DNA from: UBA4055 sp964648295
Lineage (GTDB): Bacteria; UBA4055
DNA: 64,000 bases
NCBI GenBank assembly: GCA_964648295.1
Contig: CAZYNH010000008.1
Coordinates: forward strand, 62,001-126,000
Direction of reading: 5' to 3'
Shown here: in pieces, positions 28,322-37,189 of the stretch
Position numbering within the stretch: the stretch's first letter is position 1
Layout: each line of letters opens with the position of its first letter
Notes under the pieces: generated by a model
The model's database searches: none
What the model saw: the letters and a program-made list of their open reading frames with translations, nothing else
Told to the model about the DNA's origin: nothing
Translations under genes and position numbers: made by a program

Positions 28322-28350
28322 AAGATATGACAAATAACAGTGATAATCAA
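28322..28350 (-). promoter_or_regulatory. Putative promoter of the gltX array
   Basis: On the minus strand TTGATT and TATCTT are separated by 17 bases, about 33 bases upstream of the gltX start. The rest of the 217-base divergent spacer holds the CRP-type palindrome and the leader of the beta-helix gene. Confidence 0.5.
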
Positions 28351-28429
28351 GTGCGGTTATGAGAACTGCAAGAAATTTATAGTGAGTTTTTTTGTTTTGC
28401 TTATTCCAGCATAATACATTATTTTATTG

Positions 28430-28445
28430 TGTGATACGTATCACA
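28430..28445. promoter_or_regulatory. Perfect CRP-type operator palindrome
   Basis: TGTGATACGTATCACA is a perfect 16-base palindrome and matches the E. coli CRP consensus TGTGA-N6-TCACA in every fixed position. A possible -10 box TATTAA lies at 28464-28469, which would put the operator near -38, close to class II activation geometry. It probably controls the beta-helix gene at 28506; the gltX promoter is about 80 bases away on the other strand. Confidence 0.7.
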
Positions 28446-28505
28446 GCAGAATGTTTCGGAGCATATTAAATTGCTGTTGATTTGTAACAGAACAGGGAGG
28501 AATAA

Positions 28506-31500
28506 ATGAAGAAAATTTTAAATTTGACCGTTGTGGCACTGACAGTCTTAACGGACATTCTTGTGTCAGGGGATCTGTGGCAGGGTTATGTAAATCTGAC
28601 AAAAGATTACATTTTAAACGACCATGAAACTCTTCAGATCATGCCGGGAACGGTTATAAGAATTTCTCACGAAGCCAGAATAATCGTTGCGGGAGGCAGT
28701 ATTATTGCGCTTGGAGAAAAAGAAAATAAGATAAAATTCACATCTTACGAACCTGAATTTTCGGAGTTTGACTTCTGGGGCGGAATAGATTTTGAGAATG
28801 CCAATATCGACACATCAAAATTCAAATATTGCATAATCGAAAATATATTCAGAAAAGACGGAAAAGGAAGTATTCACGCAGAAAATTCACTTGTAAACTT
28901 CGAAAACTGCGAGATCATGAATAACCATTCAGAGATCGGAGGCGCGATCTTTTCTGACAACAGCCTCTTACGAATGACCGGCAATAAAGTTGAAAATAAT
29001 ACGGCGAATTATATGGGCGGCGCTGTATATATTAGCAACAGAGACTCAAAATATGCCCGGTGCTATCTGATAAAAAACATTTTCCTTGGGAACCGGGTTA
29101 TTTTTGCCGGTGAAGATCCCAAGTTTGGAGGAGGCGGTATATGTATAGACGAAAACTACAATGTTCCTTCTTATATTCTCATTCAGGAAAATGATATTGT
29201 ATCAAACCGTGTTTTCGACAGAGGTGAAATCGGAGGGAAAGGCGGTGGAATCAAAATTACCACGACGGGATATTATACAGTGGATTTTATCGGCAATAAA
29301 GTGATGTACAATAAAGCGTACCAGAGCGGCGGTGTTCATATTGAACATCCTACCGACGGCGATATACAACCGCTCTGTTTTACGAACAATATCATATCTA
29401 ACAACACATCTTATAAAAATGCGGGGGGTATCCTGTATATTCTGAACAGGGTAAAAAACCCGGAAAGCATTAAGTTTGATAACAATAATATTCTCAACAA
29501 CATCAATCTCGACGGTAAAGACGGATCGGGCGGAATGCTGATGGTAATTGATGAAGGGATGTATAATTTTTTCATGATAAGGAACTCGATATTTTGGGGA
29601 AATCTGAGGGGCACGAACATCAATGATATTTCTTCTTACCCTCAAATTTATCCCGGTAATTTTGTCAGATACAGCAATACAACGAACTATATCGAAGGTA
29701 ACGGCAATATATCCTCTAATTCACTTTTCCAAAGGCCTGTAACATATGCCGGAGCCGACCCTTATGAAAATTATTTAAGGGGAGATTACCATATTTCGCT
29801 TGAGTCCCCCTGCGTTGATGCTGGAGACCCCAAAACTGAGTCATTTGAGCCTGACGGAAGCAGGGTGAACATAGGAGCCTACGGTAATACACTGGAAGCC
29901 GCGTTGACCCAGGGATCTTATGAAACGATCGTTTACACTAAACCTATCGAGCAGATACTGATAAAGCAGGGCGAAGCTGTCATGCTTGACTGCAGAAATC
30001 TGAAAGAAACAGCTTACATAAACAACCTTATAATTGAGGACGGCGGTCAGATATACCTTGCACCGTCAAACACGACTCCTGTTATTAATATCAAGACGCT
30101 CGAGACCTACGGGAAAAAGATCGGAGACCGCTATACGACAAAAATACAGAGAATGACTATACCCCAGGGAAATGAATTTCCTTTCAACACACTTCAGATC
30201 GAGAACATGTACTGCACCGGCGCTCAATTCAACGAGATGAACATATCAGTACTTTCAAACAACCCCTCGATCCTCAAGGATTCCCATGTCTATATATCCG
30301 AATACAATTCTGCACTATCAGGAGTCAGTATAGATTCTCCGGAATCATATGTGGAGAACAATATAGTGGATAATTTCGGTATTGGTATCTATTACGGAGG
30401 CCCGAAAAAAGAAGGGAAAGCTTCCAGAACCGGAAGAATAAGCAACAATACTGTAAGTTTTGACGCGGCGGAATCTACTAAAGAATCAAAGGCTAAAGGA
30501 ATTGTAGTAGAGAACGCATCGGCGCAGGTATCAGGAAACAGTGTTATTAACCCGAATGAAGGTATTGAAGCATGTAACGCGTCCGGAAGAATGTCGAACA
30601 ACACAGTCAGCTTTGACGCGTCAGAATCAACAAAAGCCGGCACTCTGAAAAAAGCAATAAACATTTACAACGGTTCCCAATACGAAGTTGACCACAACAG
30701 GATCTACTGCGATGACGGTGTCACAGCTTCTATTGCCGCTATAGAAGTTCATAACTCATTCATAAACTGCCATTATAATACCATAAAGTTCGGTAATTTC
30801 GACTCATCTAGAAATGACAGATACGCGTTCTATACTGAGAACCTTGGTGATAATTCGATCTTTATAAATAATACGGTATTTAATTCAGACATCGGCCTGT
30901 CTGATCAGTATAATCAGTACACTCTCAGGCTGATAAACAATATTTTCTTCGGCAAAGTGGCGAGCTATATAACATCCGATAAAAGGAACCTGTTCTTATT
31001 AAACAATGATATCGTAGGCACAATAGACTGGTCCGCGGTCGTCTATGAGGAGTTCACCATTTCTCAGGATCCCCAGTTCCAGTCAACAAAAATCAATGAC
31101 TACTATCTCTGGAAAAGCTCACCCTGTATAAACAGCGGTAGGTATGAACCTGATTATCATGTGTACGGAGTGAACTGCTACGGAAGCGCGCCTGATATCG
31201 GAGCGGTCGAGTTCTATCAGGAAGAATCTTTTTATGCTCCGGCGAATGTTACCTGCACTGCGACATCCTCAAGTTTAACACTCTCATGGTCACCGGTTCC
31301 CGACGCCGTTTCATATACTGTCTACAGGTCTGAAAATCCTTATTCCGATTTCAAAGTTGTAAAATCTACGGCGCTGACAATCTGGACGGACAACACGGGA
31401 GGAGCGTCAAAATATTTTTATTATGTGACAGCTTCTAGGGACGGTAAAGAGTATGAAGACAATGAAGTTTTTGAAATTATCAAAAATACTGATCCTGAAA

Positions 31501-31541
31501 AGAAGAAGTTCGAGATAAAAACAAATCAAATTCTAAAATAA
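28506..31541 (+). CDS. Secreted right-handed beta-helix protein with C-terminal Fn3-like domain
   Basis: A 1011-residue exported protein of unknown function. After a signal peptide, residues about 40-460 form parallel beta-helix coils of pectate-lyase type (repeated NNxxSxNxA-like turns, GGAIF/GGAVYI steps). A middle region (about 470-620) leads to a second helix block carrying two copies of the motif GRxSNNTVSFDAxESTK (643-659 and 694-710). DIGAVEF marks the end of the helix, and residues about 905-995 look like a fibronectin type III domain (TLSWSPVPDAVSYTVYRS). A strong GGGAGG ribosome site precedes the ATG. It is followed 18 bases later by a paralogue. Confidence 0.8.
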   Translation: MKKILNLTVVALTVLTDILVSGDLWQGYVNLTKDYILNDHETLQIMPGTVIRISHEARIIVAGGSIIALGEKENKIKFTSYEPEFSEFDFWGGIDFENANIDTSKFKYCIIENIFRKDGKGSIHAENSLVNFENCEIMNNHSEIGGAIFSDNSLLRMTGNKVENNTANYMGGAVYISNRDSKYARCYLIKNIFLGNRVIFAGEDPKFGGGGICIDENYNVPSYILIQENDIVSNRVFDRGEIGGKGGGIKITTTGYYTVDFIGNKVMYNKAYQSGGVHIEHPTDGDIQPLCFTNNIISNNTSYKNAGGILYILNRVKNPESIKFDNNNILNNINLDGKDGSGGMLMVIDEGMYNFFMIRNSIFWGNLRGTNINDISSYPQIYPGNFVRYSNTTNYIEGNGNISSNSLFQRPVTYAGADPYENYLRGDYHISLESPCVDAGDPKTESFEPDGSRVNIGAYGNTLEAALTQGSYETIVYTKPIEQILIKQGEAVMLDCRNLKETAYINNLIIEDGGQIYLAPSNTTPVINIKTLETYGKKIGDRYTTKIQRMTIPQGNEFPFNTLQIENMYCTGAQFNEMNISVLSNNPSILKDSHVYISEYNSALSGVSIDSPESYVENNIVDNFGIGIYYGGPKKEGKASRTGRISNNTVSFDAAESTKESKAKGIVVENASAQVSGNSVINPNEGIEACNASGRMSNNTVSFDASESTKAGTLKKAINIYNGSQYEVDHNRIYCDDGVTASIAAIEVHNSFINCHYNTIKFGNFDSSRNDRYAFYTENLGDNSIFINNTVFNSDIGLSDQYNQYTLRLINNIFFGKVASYITSDKRNLFLLNNDIVGTIDWSAVVYEEFTISQDPQFQSTKINDYYLWKSSPCINSGRYEPDYHVYGVNCYGSAPDIGAVEFYQEESFYAPANVTCTATSSSLTLSWSPVPDAVSYTVYRSENPYSDFKVVKSTALTIWTDNTGGASKYFYYVTASRDGKEYEDNEVFEIIKNTDPEKKKFEIKTNQILK
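30432..30635 (+). repeat. Two copies of a 17-residue motif, in beta-helix protein 1
   Basis: Copies at 30432-30482 and 30585-30635 encode GRISNNTVSFDAAESTK and GRMSNNTVSFDASESTK, 51 residues apart. Codons differ widely, including both serine codon families, so the repeat is kept at protein level. Confidence 0.85.
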
Positions 31542-31559
31542 CAAACTGGGGAGTATGTT

Positions 31560-34553
31560 ATGAAAAAGATATTGTTCGGAGCTCTGCTGATAATCTTTGC
31601 GCTGTCGTATACCGCGACGATAACCTGGAGGGGAAGCGTATTCGTAAATTCTGATTTTACGGTAAGCTCGACAGACATTCTTGTTATTGAAGCGGGAACG
31701 CGAGTCAGGTTCGGATATGCTGTCAGGCTGATCGTTTACGGACAGATACAATCCCAGGGAACAGAATCCGATCCGGTTTATATGAGCCCTGTCGGAGAGA
31801 ACTACTGGGGCGGTATCGAGATAAATTCAATGTCGGGAACAAGCCAGTTGAATTACACTGTGTTCAAGGCAATAGATGTGCCATGGGGAACCGGAAGAGG
31901 CGGTCTGACTTTCAACAACTCTTCGGTAAATGTGTCCAACTGCCGTTTTCTAAGCAATTACAGTGAATCAGGCGGCGCCATCAGGATCATCAGCGGCAAC
32001 GTCAATGTCAGCGGTTCGTATTTTTACATGAACGGAGCCCCGGAAGGCGGGGCGATCTATGTCCTCAACGATTCTCCGTCATTCAGCCAGGTAAATATAA
32101 ACGGCTGCCGCTTCGAGCATAATGACGCAGGGATTAAAGGGGGAGCGATCTTCGTTCAGGACACGCAAACTTCCAACAACATGGATCTCAATATAATAAA
32201 ATGCCAAATGTTCGGCAATTACACCGGCGAAGGCGGAGCTCTGTACTATGACAATCAGGGACATATTGACCTTGAGTTCTCAAAATCAAAGATCTTCAGC
32301 AATAATGCAGACAGAGGAAGCGCGATCTTCATGAGATTCATGGAAATTATTCCGGGAAATATTCTGGCACAAAAGTTTTCCAACCTTATTGTTTTCAAGA
32401 ACTTTGGAAGTTTGCAGTCAGGCGTTTTTATTGATATGGGTCTTACTCAGAACCCGCAGAATTTAAATTTTACAAATGTGACCGTAGCATATAACTCTGC
32501 CTCAGAAATCAATAAATGCGGGGTATATATAAAATCTAACGGAAATTTTCCCCGAATAAGGAACTCAATCCTCTGGAATAACACCAATTTCGTCGGAGAA
32601 AACAACTTCTTTATTGAAGACAGCACTTTCCCTTCTCCCAACATGGTCTTCAAATATTGCGACATTGGCGGTTTTCCTGCTGAACAACCCAACATCAGTG
32701 CCGACCCGATTTTCCTGAGAGCACCTCAAAGCTCGATGCCTCAGGAATTCGACATCGACACTTACGACTTTCACCTGTCAGTCCTTTCACCCTGCTATGA
32801 TGCCGGTGATCCTGCAGAGCCGTGCTTTGAGCTTAACAGCTCAAGGGTAGATATGGGTGCTTACGGCAACACTATGGAATCAGTAAGACCGTTCACTACT
32901 GTTAACGCGGCAGATGTCAGCACTAACCTGGTAATCCCCGGCGGGCAGGCTGTTGTTCTTGACTTTCAGGGTAAGGCGATAAAAGCTTCATGGAATGACC
33001 TCGTTCTTAATTCAAACTCGGAAATATACATCAAATCCGCATACGATGCAGACTTCAGTTTTAAAAGGTTGATTGCAAATTCAAAATTTGACGGTGGAGT
33101 AGTGAGGATACACACTCTTGCCGAAACATCAACGACGGGCCAGAAGCTCACAGCGCCTCAGGAACTGGTCATAGAAGAGTCGGTCAATCTTTCAAATGCG
33201 GATTTCAACGATGTTAAGCTGAAATTCCAGAAGAACACTCCCATGACCGCGTCAGTTAATCTTAATAATACAAAATTCTTTACAAAAGACCGTACTATGC
33301 CTTATGCTGTTGAGATCATAACAGCAGACACGATCACTGTTGAGAACTCAAAATTTTTAAATTTCACGAACGGCGGAATTAAGATAGGCACAGATAACCC
33401 GATAAATAAGTCGAAAGCTTCAGGCAGGATATCCAATAATACAGTAAGTTCCGATGCATCTGAATCTACAAAAGATAAAGCCGGTAAAAGAGTGGGATTG
33501 GAGATAGCGAACGCCCACATGGATGTGGAGAACAATTCCATTGAGGGCGGCGACGAGGGAATAGCGATGAAAGCTAATTCGAGCGGCAGAATTACGAATA
33601 ACACCGTAAGCTTCGACGCGTCTGAATCTACAAAGGGCTACATTAAAAAAGCCATTACAGTATCCGGCAATTCAACACCGTCAGAGATCTCAGGCAATAC
33701 GATCTTCAGTTATGACTATTCAAGCACGACTGATGTCATCGGAATAGAAGTCAACTGTTCAAGCACAAAAATACTTTACAATAAAATGTATTACGGATCC
33801 GCTCCGTCCGGATGCCCGAGGACAGGTATCAGCATTATTGACACACCCGGCACGACGGATATTATAAACAACACTATTCACGGTCCTTTCACGGCTTTCA
33901 ACATTTCATACTCTGTTGCTCCCGTACCGGTCAATGTGATAAACAATATTTACTGGAGCTATAATTCTCCCTATACTACAATCAACGACACAACAGAAGT
34001 CGCTTTCTTAAACAACTGTTTTATTGATTCGACGAATATTTCAGGATCAGGAAATATTTTCGCAGACCCCAAGCTTGATTATGTATGGGAAGGCGATTTT
34101 TCATTATCTTCAACATCTCCCTGTATAAACGCGGGAATTGTAGTTGACAGCGTGCATGTATTCCCCGAAAGTAAATCATTTTATTATTACGGTTCTGCGC
34201 CGGACATGGGTGCCGAAGAATATTATCAGGAACTTTCTTCTCCGTCAAATCTAACAACAGAAGTCTCAGGCGGGAACATCAGTTTCGGATGGGATGCCGT
34301 ACCCGGTTATCCGTACTACAAGATCTACGCTTCGAACGATCCTTACGGTACATTCACTGTAGTCGATCACACGGCCTCTTTAACTTATACTTCCGCGATC
34401 ACAGACAAGAAATTCATTTATGTTGTCGCGACCACGGAACCGCCTTCAAAAATATATTCTGCAGATACTGCTGAAACAAAAGAAGCAAAAGTTCTTACTC
34501 CGAACAGGAAAATGAGATCATTCAGGGTCAATCAAAGCGACATGAAGAAATAA
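31560..34553 (+). CDS. Secreted right-handed beta-helix protein, paralogue of the preceding gene
   Basis: A 997-residue exported protein with the same layout as its neighbour: signal peptide (cleavage near TATI), N-terminal beta-helix with GGAIR/GGAIYV steps, middle segment (about 445-560), second helix block with the 17-residue motif at 622-638 and 676-692, DMGAEEYY, and a C-terminal Fn3-like domain (about 895-970). Overall similarity to the neighbour looks moderate outside the motif. A GGGGAG ribosome site precedes the start. The pair is probably one operon ended by a strong terminator. Cell-surface binding or glycan recognition is plausible but not shown. Confidence 0.8.
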   Translation: MKKILFGALLIIFALSYTATITWRGSVFVNSDFTVSSTDILVIEAGTRVRFGYAVRLIVYGQIQSQGTESDPVYMSPVGENYWGGIEINSMSGTSQLNYTVFKAIDVPWGTGRGGLTFNNSSVNVSNCRFLSNYSESGGAIRIISGNVNVSGSYFYMNGAPEGGAIYVLNDSPSFSQVNINGCRFEHNDAGIKGGAIFVQDTQTSNNMDLNIIKCQMFGNYTGEGGALYYDNQGHIDLEFSKSKIFSNNADRGSAIFMRFMEIIPGNILAQKFSNLIVFKNFGSLQSGVFIDMGLTQNPQNLNFTNVTVAYNSASEINKCGVYIKSNGNFPRIRNSILWNNTNFVGENNFFIEDSTFPSPNMVFKYCDIGGFPAEQPNISADPIFLRAPQSSMPQEFDIDTYDFHLSVLSPCYDAGDPAEPCFELNSSRVDMGAYGNTMESVRPFTTVNAADVSTNLVIPGGQAVVLDFQGKAIKASWNDLVLNSNSEIYIKSAYDADFSFKRLIANSKFDGGVVRIHTLAETSTTGQKLTAPQELVIEESVNLSNADFNDVKLKFQKNTPMTASVNLNNTKFFTKDRTMPYAVEIITADTITVENSKFLNFTNGGIKIGTDNPINKSKASGRISNNTVSSDASESTKDKAGKRVGLEIANAHMDVENNSIEGGDEGIAMKANSSGRITNNTVSFDASESTKGYIKKAITVSGNSTPSEISGNTIFSYDYSSTTDVIGIEVNCSSTKILYNKMYYGSAPSGCPRTGISIIDTPGTTDIINNTIHGPFTAFNISYSVAPVPVNVINNIYWSYNSPYTTINDTTEVAFLNNCFIDSTNISGSGNIFADPKLDYVWEGDFSLSSTSPCINAGIVVDSVHVFPESKSFYYYGSAPDMGAEEYYQELSSPSNLTTEVSGGNISFGWDAVPGYPYYKIYASNDPYGTFTVVDHTASLTYTSAITDKKFIYVVATTEPPSKIYSADTAETKEAKVLTPNRKMRSFRVNQSDMKK
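33423..33635 (+). repeat. Two copies of the 17-residue motif, in beta-helix protein 2
   Basis: Copies at 33423-33473 and 33585-33635 encode GRISNNTVSSDASESTK and GRITNNTVSFDASESTK, 54 residues apart, matching the two copies in the paralogue upstream. Confidence 0.85.
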
Positions 34554-34571
34554 AAACAGGCCTGATTTATA

Positions 34572-34597
34572 AGCCCCTTCGTCACGGGGCTTTTTTT
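34572..34597 (+). terminator. Intrinsic terminator after the beta-helix genes
   Basis: AGCCCC and GGGGCT pair around a short TTCGTCAC loop and are followed by T7. It is 18 bases after the stop codon. Confidence 0.85.
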
Positions 34598-34601
34598 ATG
34601 C

Positions 34602-34630
34602 TTGAGTTTTTATCATATTTTTCTTAATTT
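34602..34630 (+). promoter_or_regulatory. Putative promoter of the cupin gene
   Basis: TTGAGT and TAATTT are separated by 17 bases directly after the terminator. The -10 variant TAATTT also occurs upstream of galE. Confidence 0.4.
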
Positions 34631-34655
34631 GATCTGAATTTAAGCGGAGTGATCT

Positions 34656-34997
34656 ATGTATTCGGAAGAAAGACCGTGGGGCAGTTTTACCATTCTTGAA
34701 GAAAGTGACAGATATAAAGTTAAAAGAATAGATGTCATACCCGGACAGAGGCTAAGCTATCAGTCGCACAAAAAAAGAGACGAATTGTGGATGATTGTTC
34801 AGGGTAAGGCCGTGATAACTCTTGACGGGAAAGAGATAGAAAAGAGATACGGGGAATTCGTTACGATCAAAAAAGAACAGAAACACAGGATTGAAAACAG
34901 AGAGACTGAAAAAGTCGTATTCATCGAAATTCAGACAGGCGATTATTTTGGAGAGGATGACATTATCAGATATCAGGACGATTACAGCAGAGTTTGA
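34656..34997 (+). CDS. Cupin protein, mannose-6-phosphate isomerase type II C-terminal domain
   Basis: A 113-residue single cupin. RPWGSF, KRIDVIPGQRLSYQSHKKRDELWMI and HRIENRE match the isomerase domain found at the end of bifunctional ManC/AlgA enzymes, with the metal-binding His and Glu residues present. Here it stands alone without a nucleotidyltransferase domain. It may isomerise mannose 6-phosphate and fructose 6-phosphate or act on a related sugar. A GGAG site precedes the ATG. Confidence 0.8.
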   Translation: MYSEERPWGSFTILEESDRYKVKRIDVIPGQRLSYQSHKKRDELWMIVQGKAVITLDGKEIEKRYGEFVTIKKEQKHRIENRETEKVVFIEIQTGDYFGEDDIIRYQDDYSRV

Positions 34998-35032
34998 CAT
35001 TAATATTTACAAAATTCTTAATTATTTTCTCT

Positions 35033-35060
35033 TGACTATAAAGACCAATATCTTTATTTT
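35033..35060 (+). promoter_or_regulatory. Putative promoter of the EF-G-like gene
   Basis: TTGACT and TATTTT with a 16-base spacer. A second -35-like TTGACA (34995-35000) lies upstream at the end of the cupin gene, so start-site choice is uncertain. Confidence 0.4.
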
Positions 35061-35109
35061 TATCGCGCTTTTAATTTAAATCAGAATTTAATAATAAATT
35101 GGAGGAAAA

Positions 35110-37188
35110 ATGAAAGCCTATCACGCCAGGGACATAAGAAATATCGCGATCGTCGGGCACAACTCCGTCGGTAAAACGGTATTGGCTGAGAGCATAGCTT
35201 TCCACACAGGCAAGATCACGCGAATGGGCAGCATCGACGAAGGAACAACTTTGTCAGATTATTCACAGAACGAGATCGAGAAAAAATATTCGATAAGGTC
35301 CACCTTTATCGCGATAGACAATAAAGACATTAAGTACAACCTGATAGACTGTCCCGGTTACGCCGATTTCATCGGCGAGACGCACGGGGCGATAAAAGTC
35401 GCCGACTCTGTTCTTCTAACAGTTTCAGCGGCGAGCACACAGGGCACAGAGGTCGGGACAGAGATGGGGTTCGAGATCGCTCATCACCAGAAAAAACCTC
35501 TGGCGTTCTTCATCAACAAGTGCGATTACGAGAACGCGGATTATGATAAAGTCGTAAGCGATCTCCAGAAAGCTTTCTCTACTTCGGTGACAGAAGTCCA
35601 GTTCCCGATTGGAAAAGGAGAGAATTTTCACGGAATCGTCGATATATTCGACATGAAAATGTATGTGATGGAGAACGGCAAACCGGTCGCCAAAGATATT
35701 CCCGAAAATGTAAAATCTAAGGCTGAAGAGATCAAATCGGCGCTGGTGGAGAATATCGCGGGATCGGACGAGGCTTTAATGGACAAATATCTAGACGCGG
35801 GCGAACTTACCCCTGAGGAATTCAATACCGGATTTAAGAAAGCGTTCACTGAAGGAGCCCTCTTCCCTGTTTTCTGCGGAAGCGCGATTAAAGGTATCGG
35901 CATCCATTCTCTTATGGACAAATTCGACACGATATTCCTTTCACCGGCGGATATTAAGACAACCGTTATTGATAAAGACGGGGAAAAGGAAATCGATACT
36001 GAAGAGAACAAACCGTTCAGCGCGTTCGTATTTAAGACAGTAGCTGAAGCTCATGTTGGAGACATGACATTCTTCAAAGTGCTGACCGGTAAACTTTCAG
36101 GCGGAGCCGACATTAAGAACGGCGACAACTCGGAAAGGGTAGGCCAGATCAATATAGTTACAGGTAAGACACGCCACGAGATACAGGAAATATACGCTGG
36201 CGATATCGGCGCAGTGGTAAAGTTGAAATACACTAAAACGAATGACACTCTGACTGACAAACCAGTCACATACACTATAAAACCGATGGAAATACCCAAA
36301 CCGCTTATGTGGGAGGCTGTCCGGACAAAAGATAAAAAAGACGACGCCAAGATCGGCCAGGCGCTTTCCGCACTTGCCAATGAAGACCCTACATTCGGAT
36401 ATTCGATCGATCCTGAGCTTCACCAGACAATAATCCACGGTCAGGGAATGAAACACATAGAAACTATGATAGAAAAACTCAAAGAAAGATTCAGCATAGA
36501 GATCGATGTTGGTGAGCCGAGAATACCATACAGAGAGACGATTACTGCCAAAGCGGAAGGATCTTACAGGCACAAAAAGCAGTCGGGCGGTAAAGGCCAG
36601 TTCGGCGAGGTTCACATGAGGATCAAACCCAAGGCAAGAGGCGAAGGTTATAATTTTGTCGACTCTATCGTCGGAGGGTCCATCCCGGCCAGGTTCATCC
36701 CCGCTGTTGAAAAAGGTATTGCCGAAACAATGGTCACAGGTGTTATTGCAGGCTCTAAGGTAGTTGACCTTGAAGCAGAACTCTTCTTCGGTAAATTCCA
36801 CGACGTTGACTCTTCGGAGATGGCGTTTAAAATAGCTTCGAGAATGTGTTTTAAGGACCTGTTCAAAAAAGCCAACCCGATCCTTCTCGAGCCAATTTAT
36901 ACAGTAAAGATCTCGGTTCCCGAGGAATACACCGGTGATGTCATGGGCGATATCTCCTCAAAAAGAGGAAGGCCGGAAGGTATGGAATCCAAGGCGGGCA
37001 AGCAGATAATAACCGCGAAAGTGCCGTTAAGCGAACTTTACAGATATGCGGTCACTCTCAGAACGATGTCTCAGGGTAAAGGTTCTTTCGAGCTGGATTT
37101 CAGTCACTATGAACTTGTACCTTATGATGTTCAGCAGAAGATCGTTGAGAAATACGAGGCGACCAAAGGTCAGGAAGAGGAAGAATAG
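35110..37188 (+). CDS. Elongation factor G-like translational GTPase (second EF-G type)
   Basis: A 692-residue EF-G-like GTPase with P-loop GHNSVGKT (16-23), DCPGYADF (Asp80-Phe87) and NKCD. The usual catalytic His of DxPGH is Tyr84, and the P-loop differs from canonical EF-G, both features of the second EF-G-like clade (FusA2) described in actinobacteria and Thermotoga. Domains II-V follow at normal length, including the RGRPEGM loop of domain IV-V. It may act in translocation, ribosome recycling or a stress role; the canonical fusA is expected elsewhere. A strong GGAGGA ribosome site precedes the ATG. Confidence 0.88.
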   Translation: MKAYHARDIRNIAIVGHNSVGKTVLAESIAFHTGKITRMGSIDEGTTLSDYSQNEIEKKYSIRSTFIAIDNKDIKYNLIDCPGYADFIGETHGAIKVADSVLLTVSAASTQGTEVGTEMGFEIAHHQKKPLAFFINKCDYENADYDKVVSDLQKAFSTSVTEVQFPIGKGENFHGIVDIFDMKMYVMENGKPVAKDIPENVKSKAEEIKSALVENIAGSDEALMDKYLDAGELTPEEFNTGFKKAFTEGALFPVFCGSAIKGIGIHSLMDKFDTIFLSPADIKTTVIDKDGEKEIDTEENKPFSAFVFKTVAEAHVGDMTFFKVLTGKLSGGADIKNGDNSERVGQINIVTGKTRHEIQEIYAGDIGAVVKLKYTKTNDTLTDKPVTYTIKPMEIPKPLMWEAVRTKDKKDDAKIGQALSALANEDPTFGYSIDPELHQTIIHGQGMKHIETMIEKLKERFSIEIDVGEPRIPYRETITAKAEGSYRHKKQSGGKGQFGEVHMRIKPKARGEGYNFVDSIVGGSIPARFIPAVEKGIAETMVTGVIAGSKVVDLEAELFFGKFHDVDSSEMAFKIASRMCFKDLFKKANPILLEPIYTVKISVPEEYTGDVMGDISSKRGRPEGMESKAGKQIITAKVPLSELYRYAVTLRTMSQGKGSFELDFSHYELVPYDVQQKIVEKYEATKGQEEEE

Positions 37189-37189
37189 A

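Noticed and set aside
29202..29645. Long open frames on the minus strand inside the beta-helix genes
   Set aside because: They are shadows of strongly coding plus-strand frames, have no ribosome sites and no recognisable domains.
30432..33635. DNA-level repeat or recombination cassette in the beta-helix genes
   Set aside because: The copies are similar as protein only; codon differences are too many for a recent DNA repeat.
37046..37189. 48-residue extension of the DegT aminotransferase
   Set aside because: It is read from inside the EF-G-like gene; the ATG at 37190 has a ribosome site and gives the usual family start.
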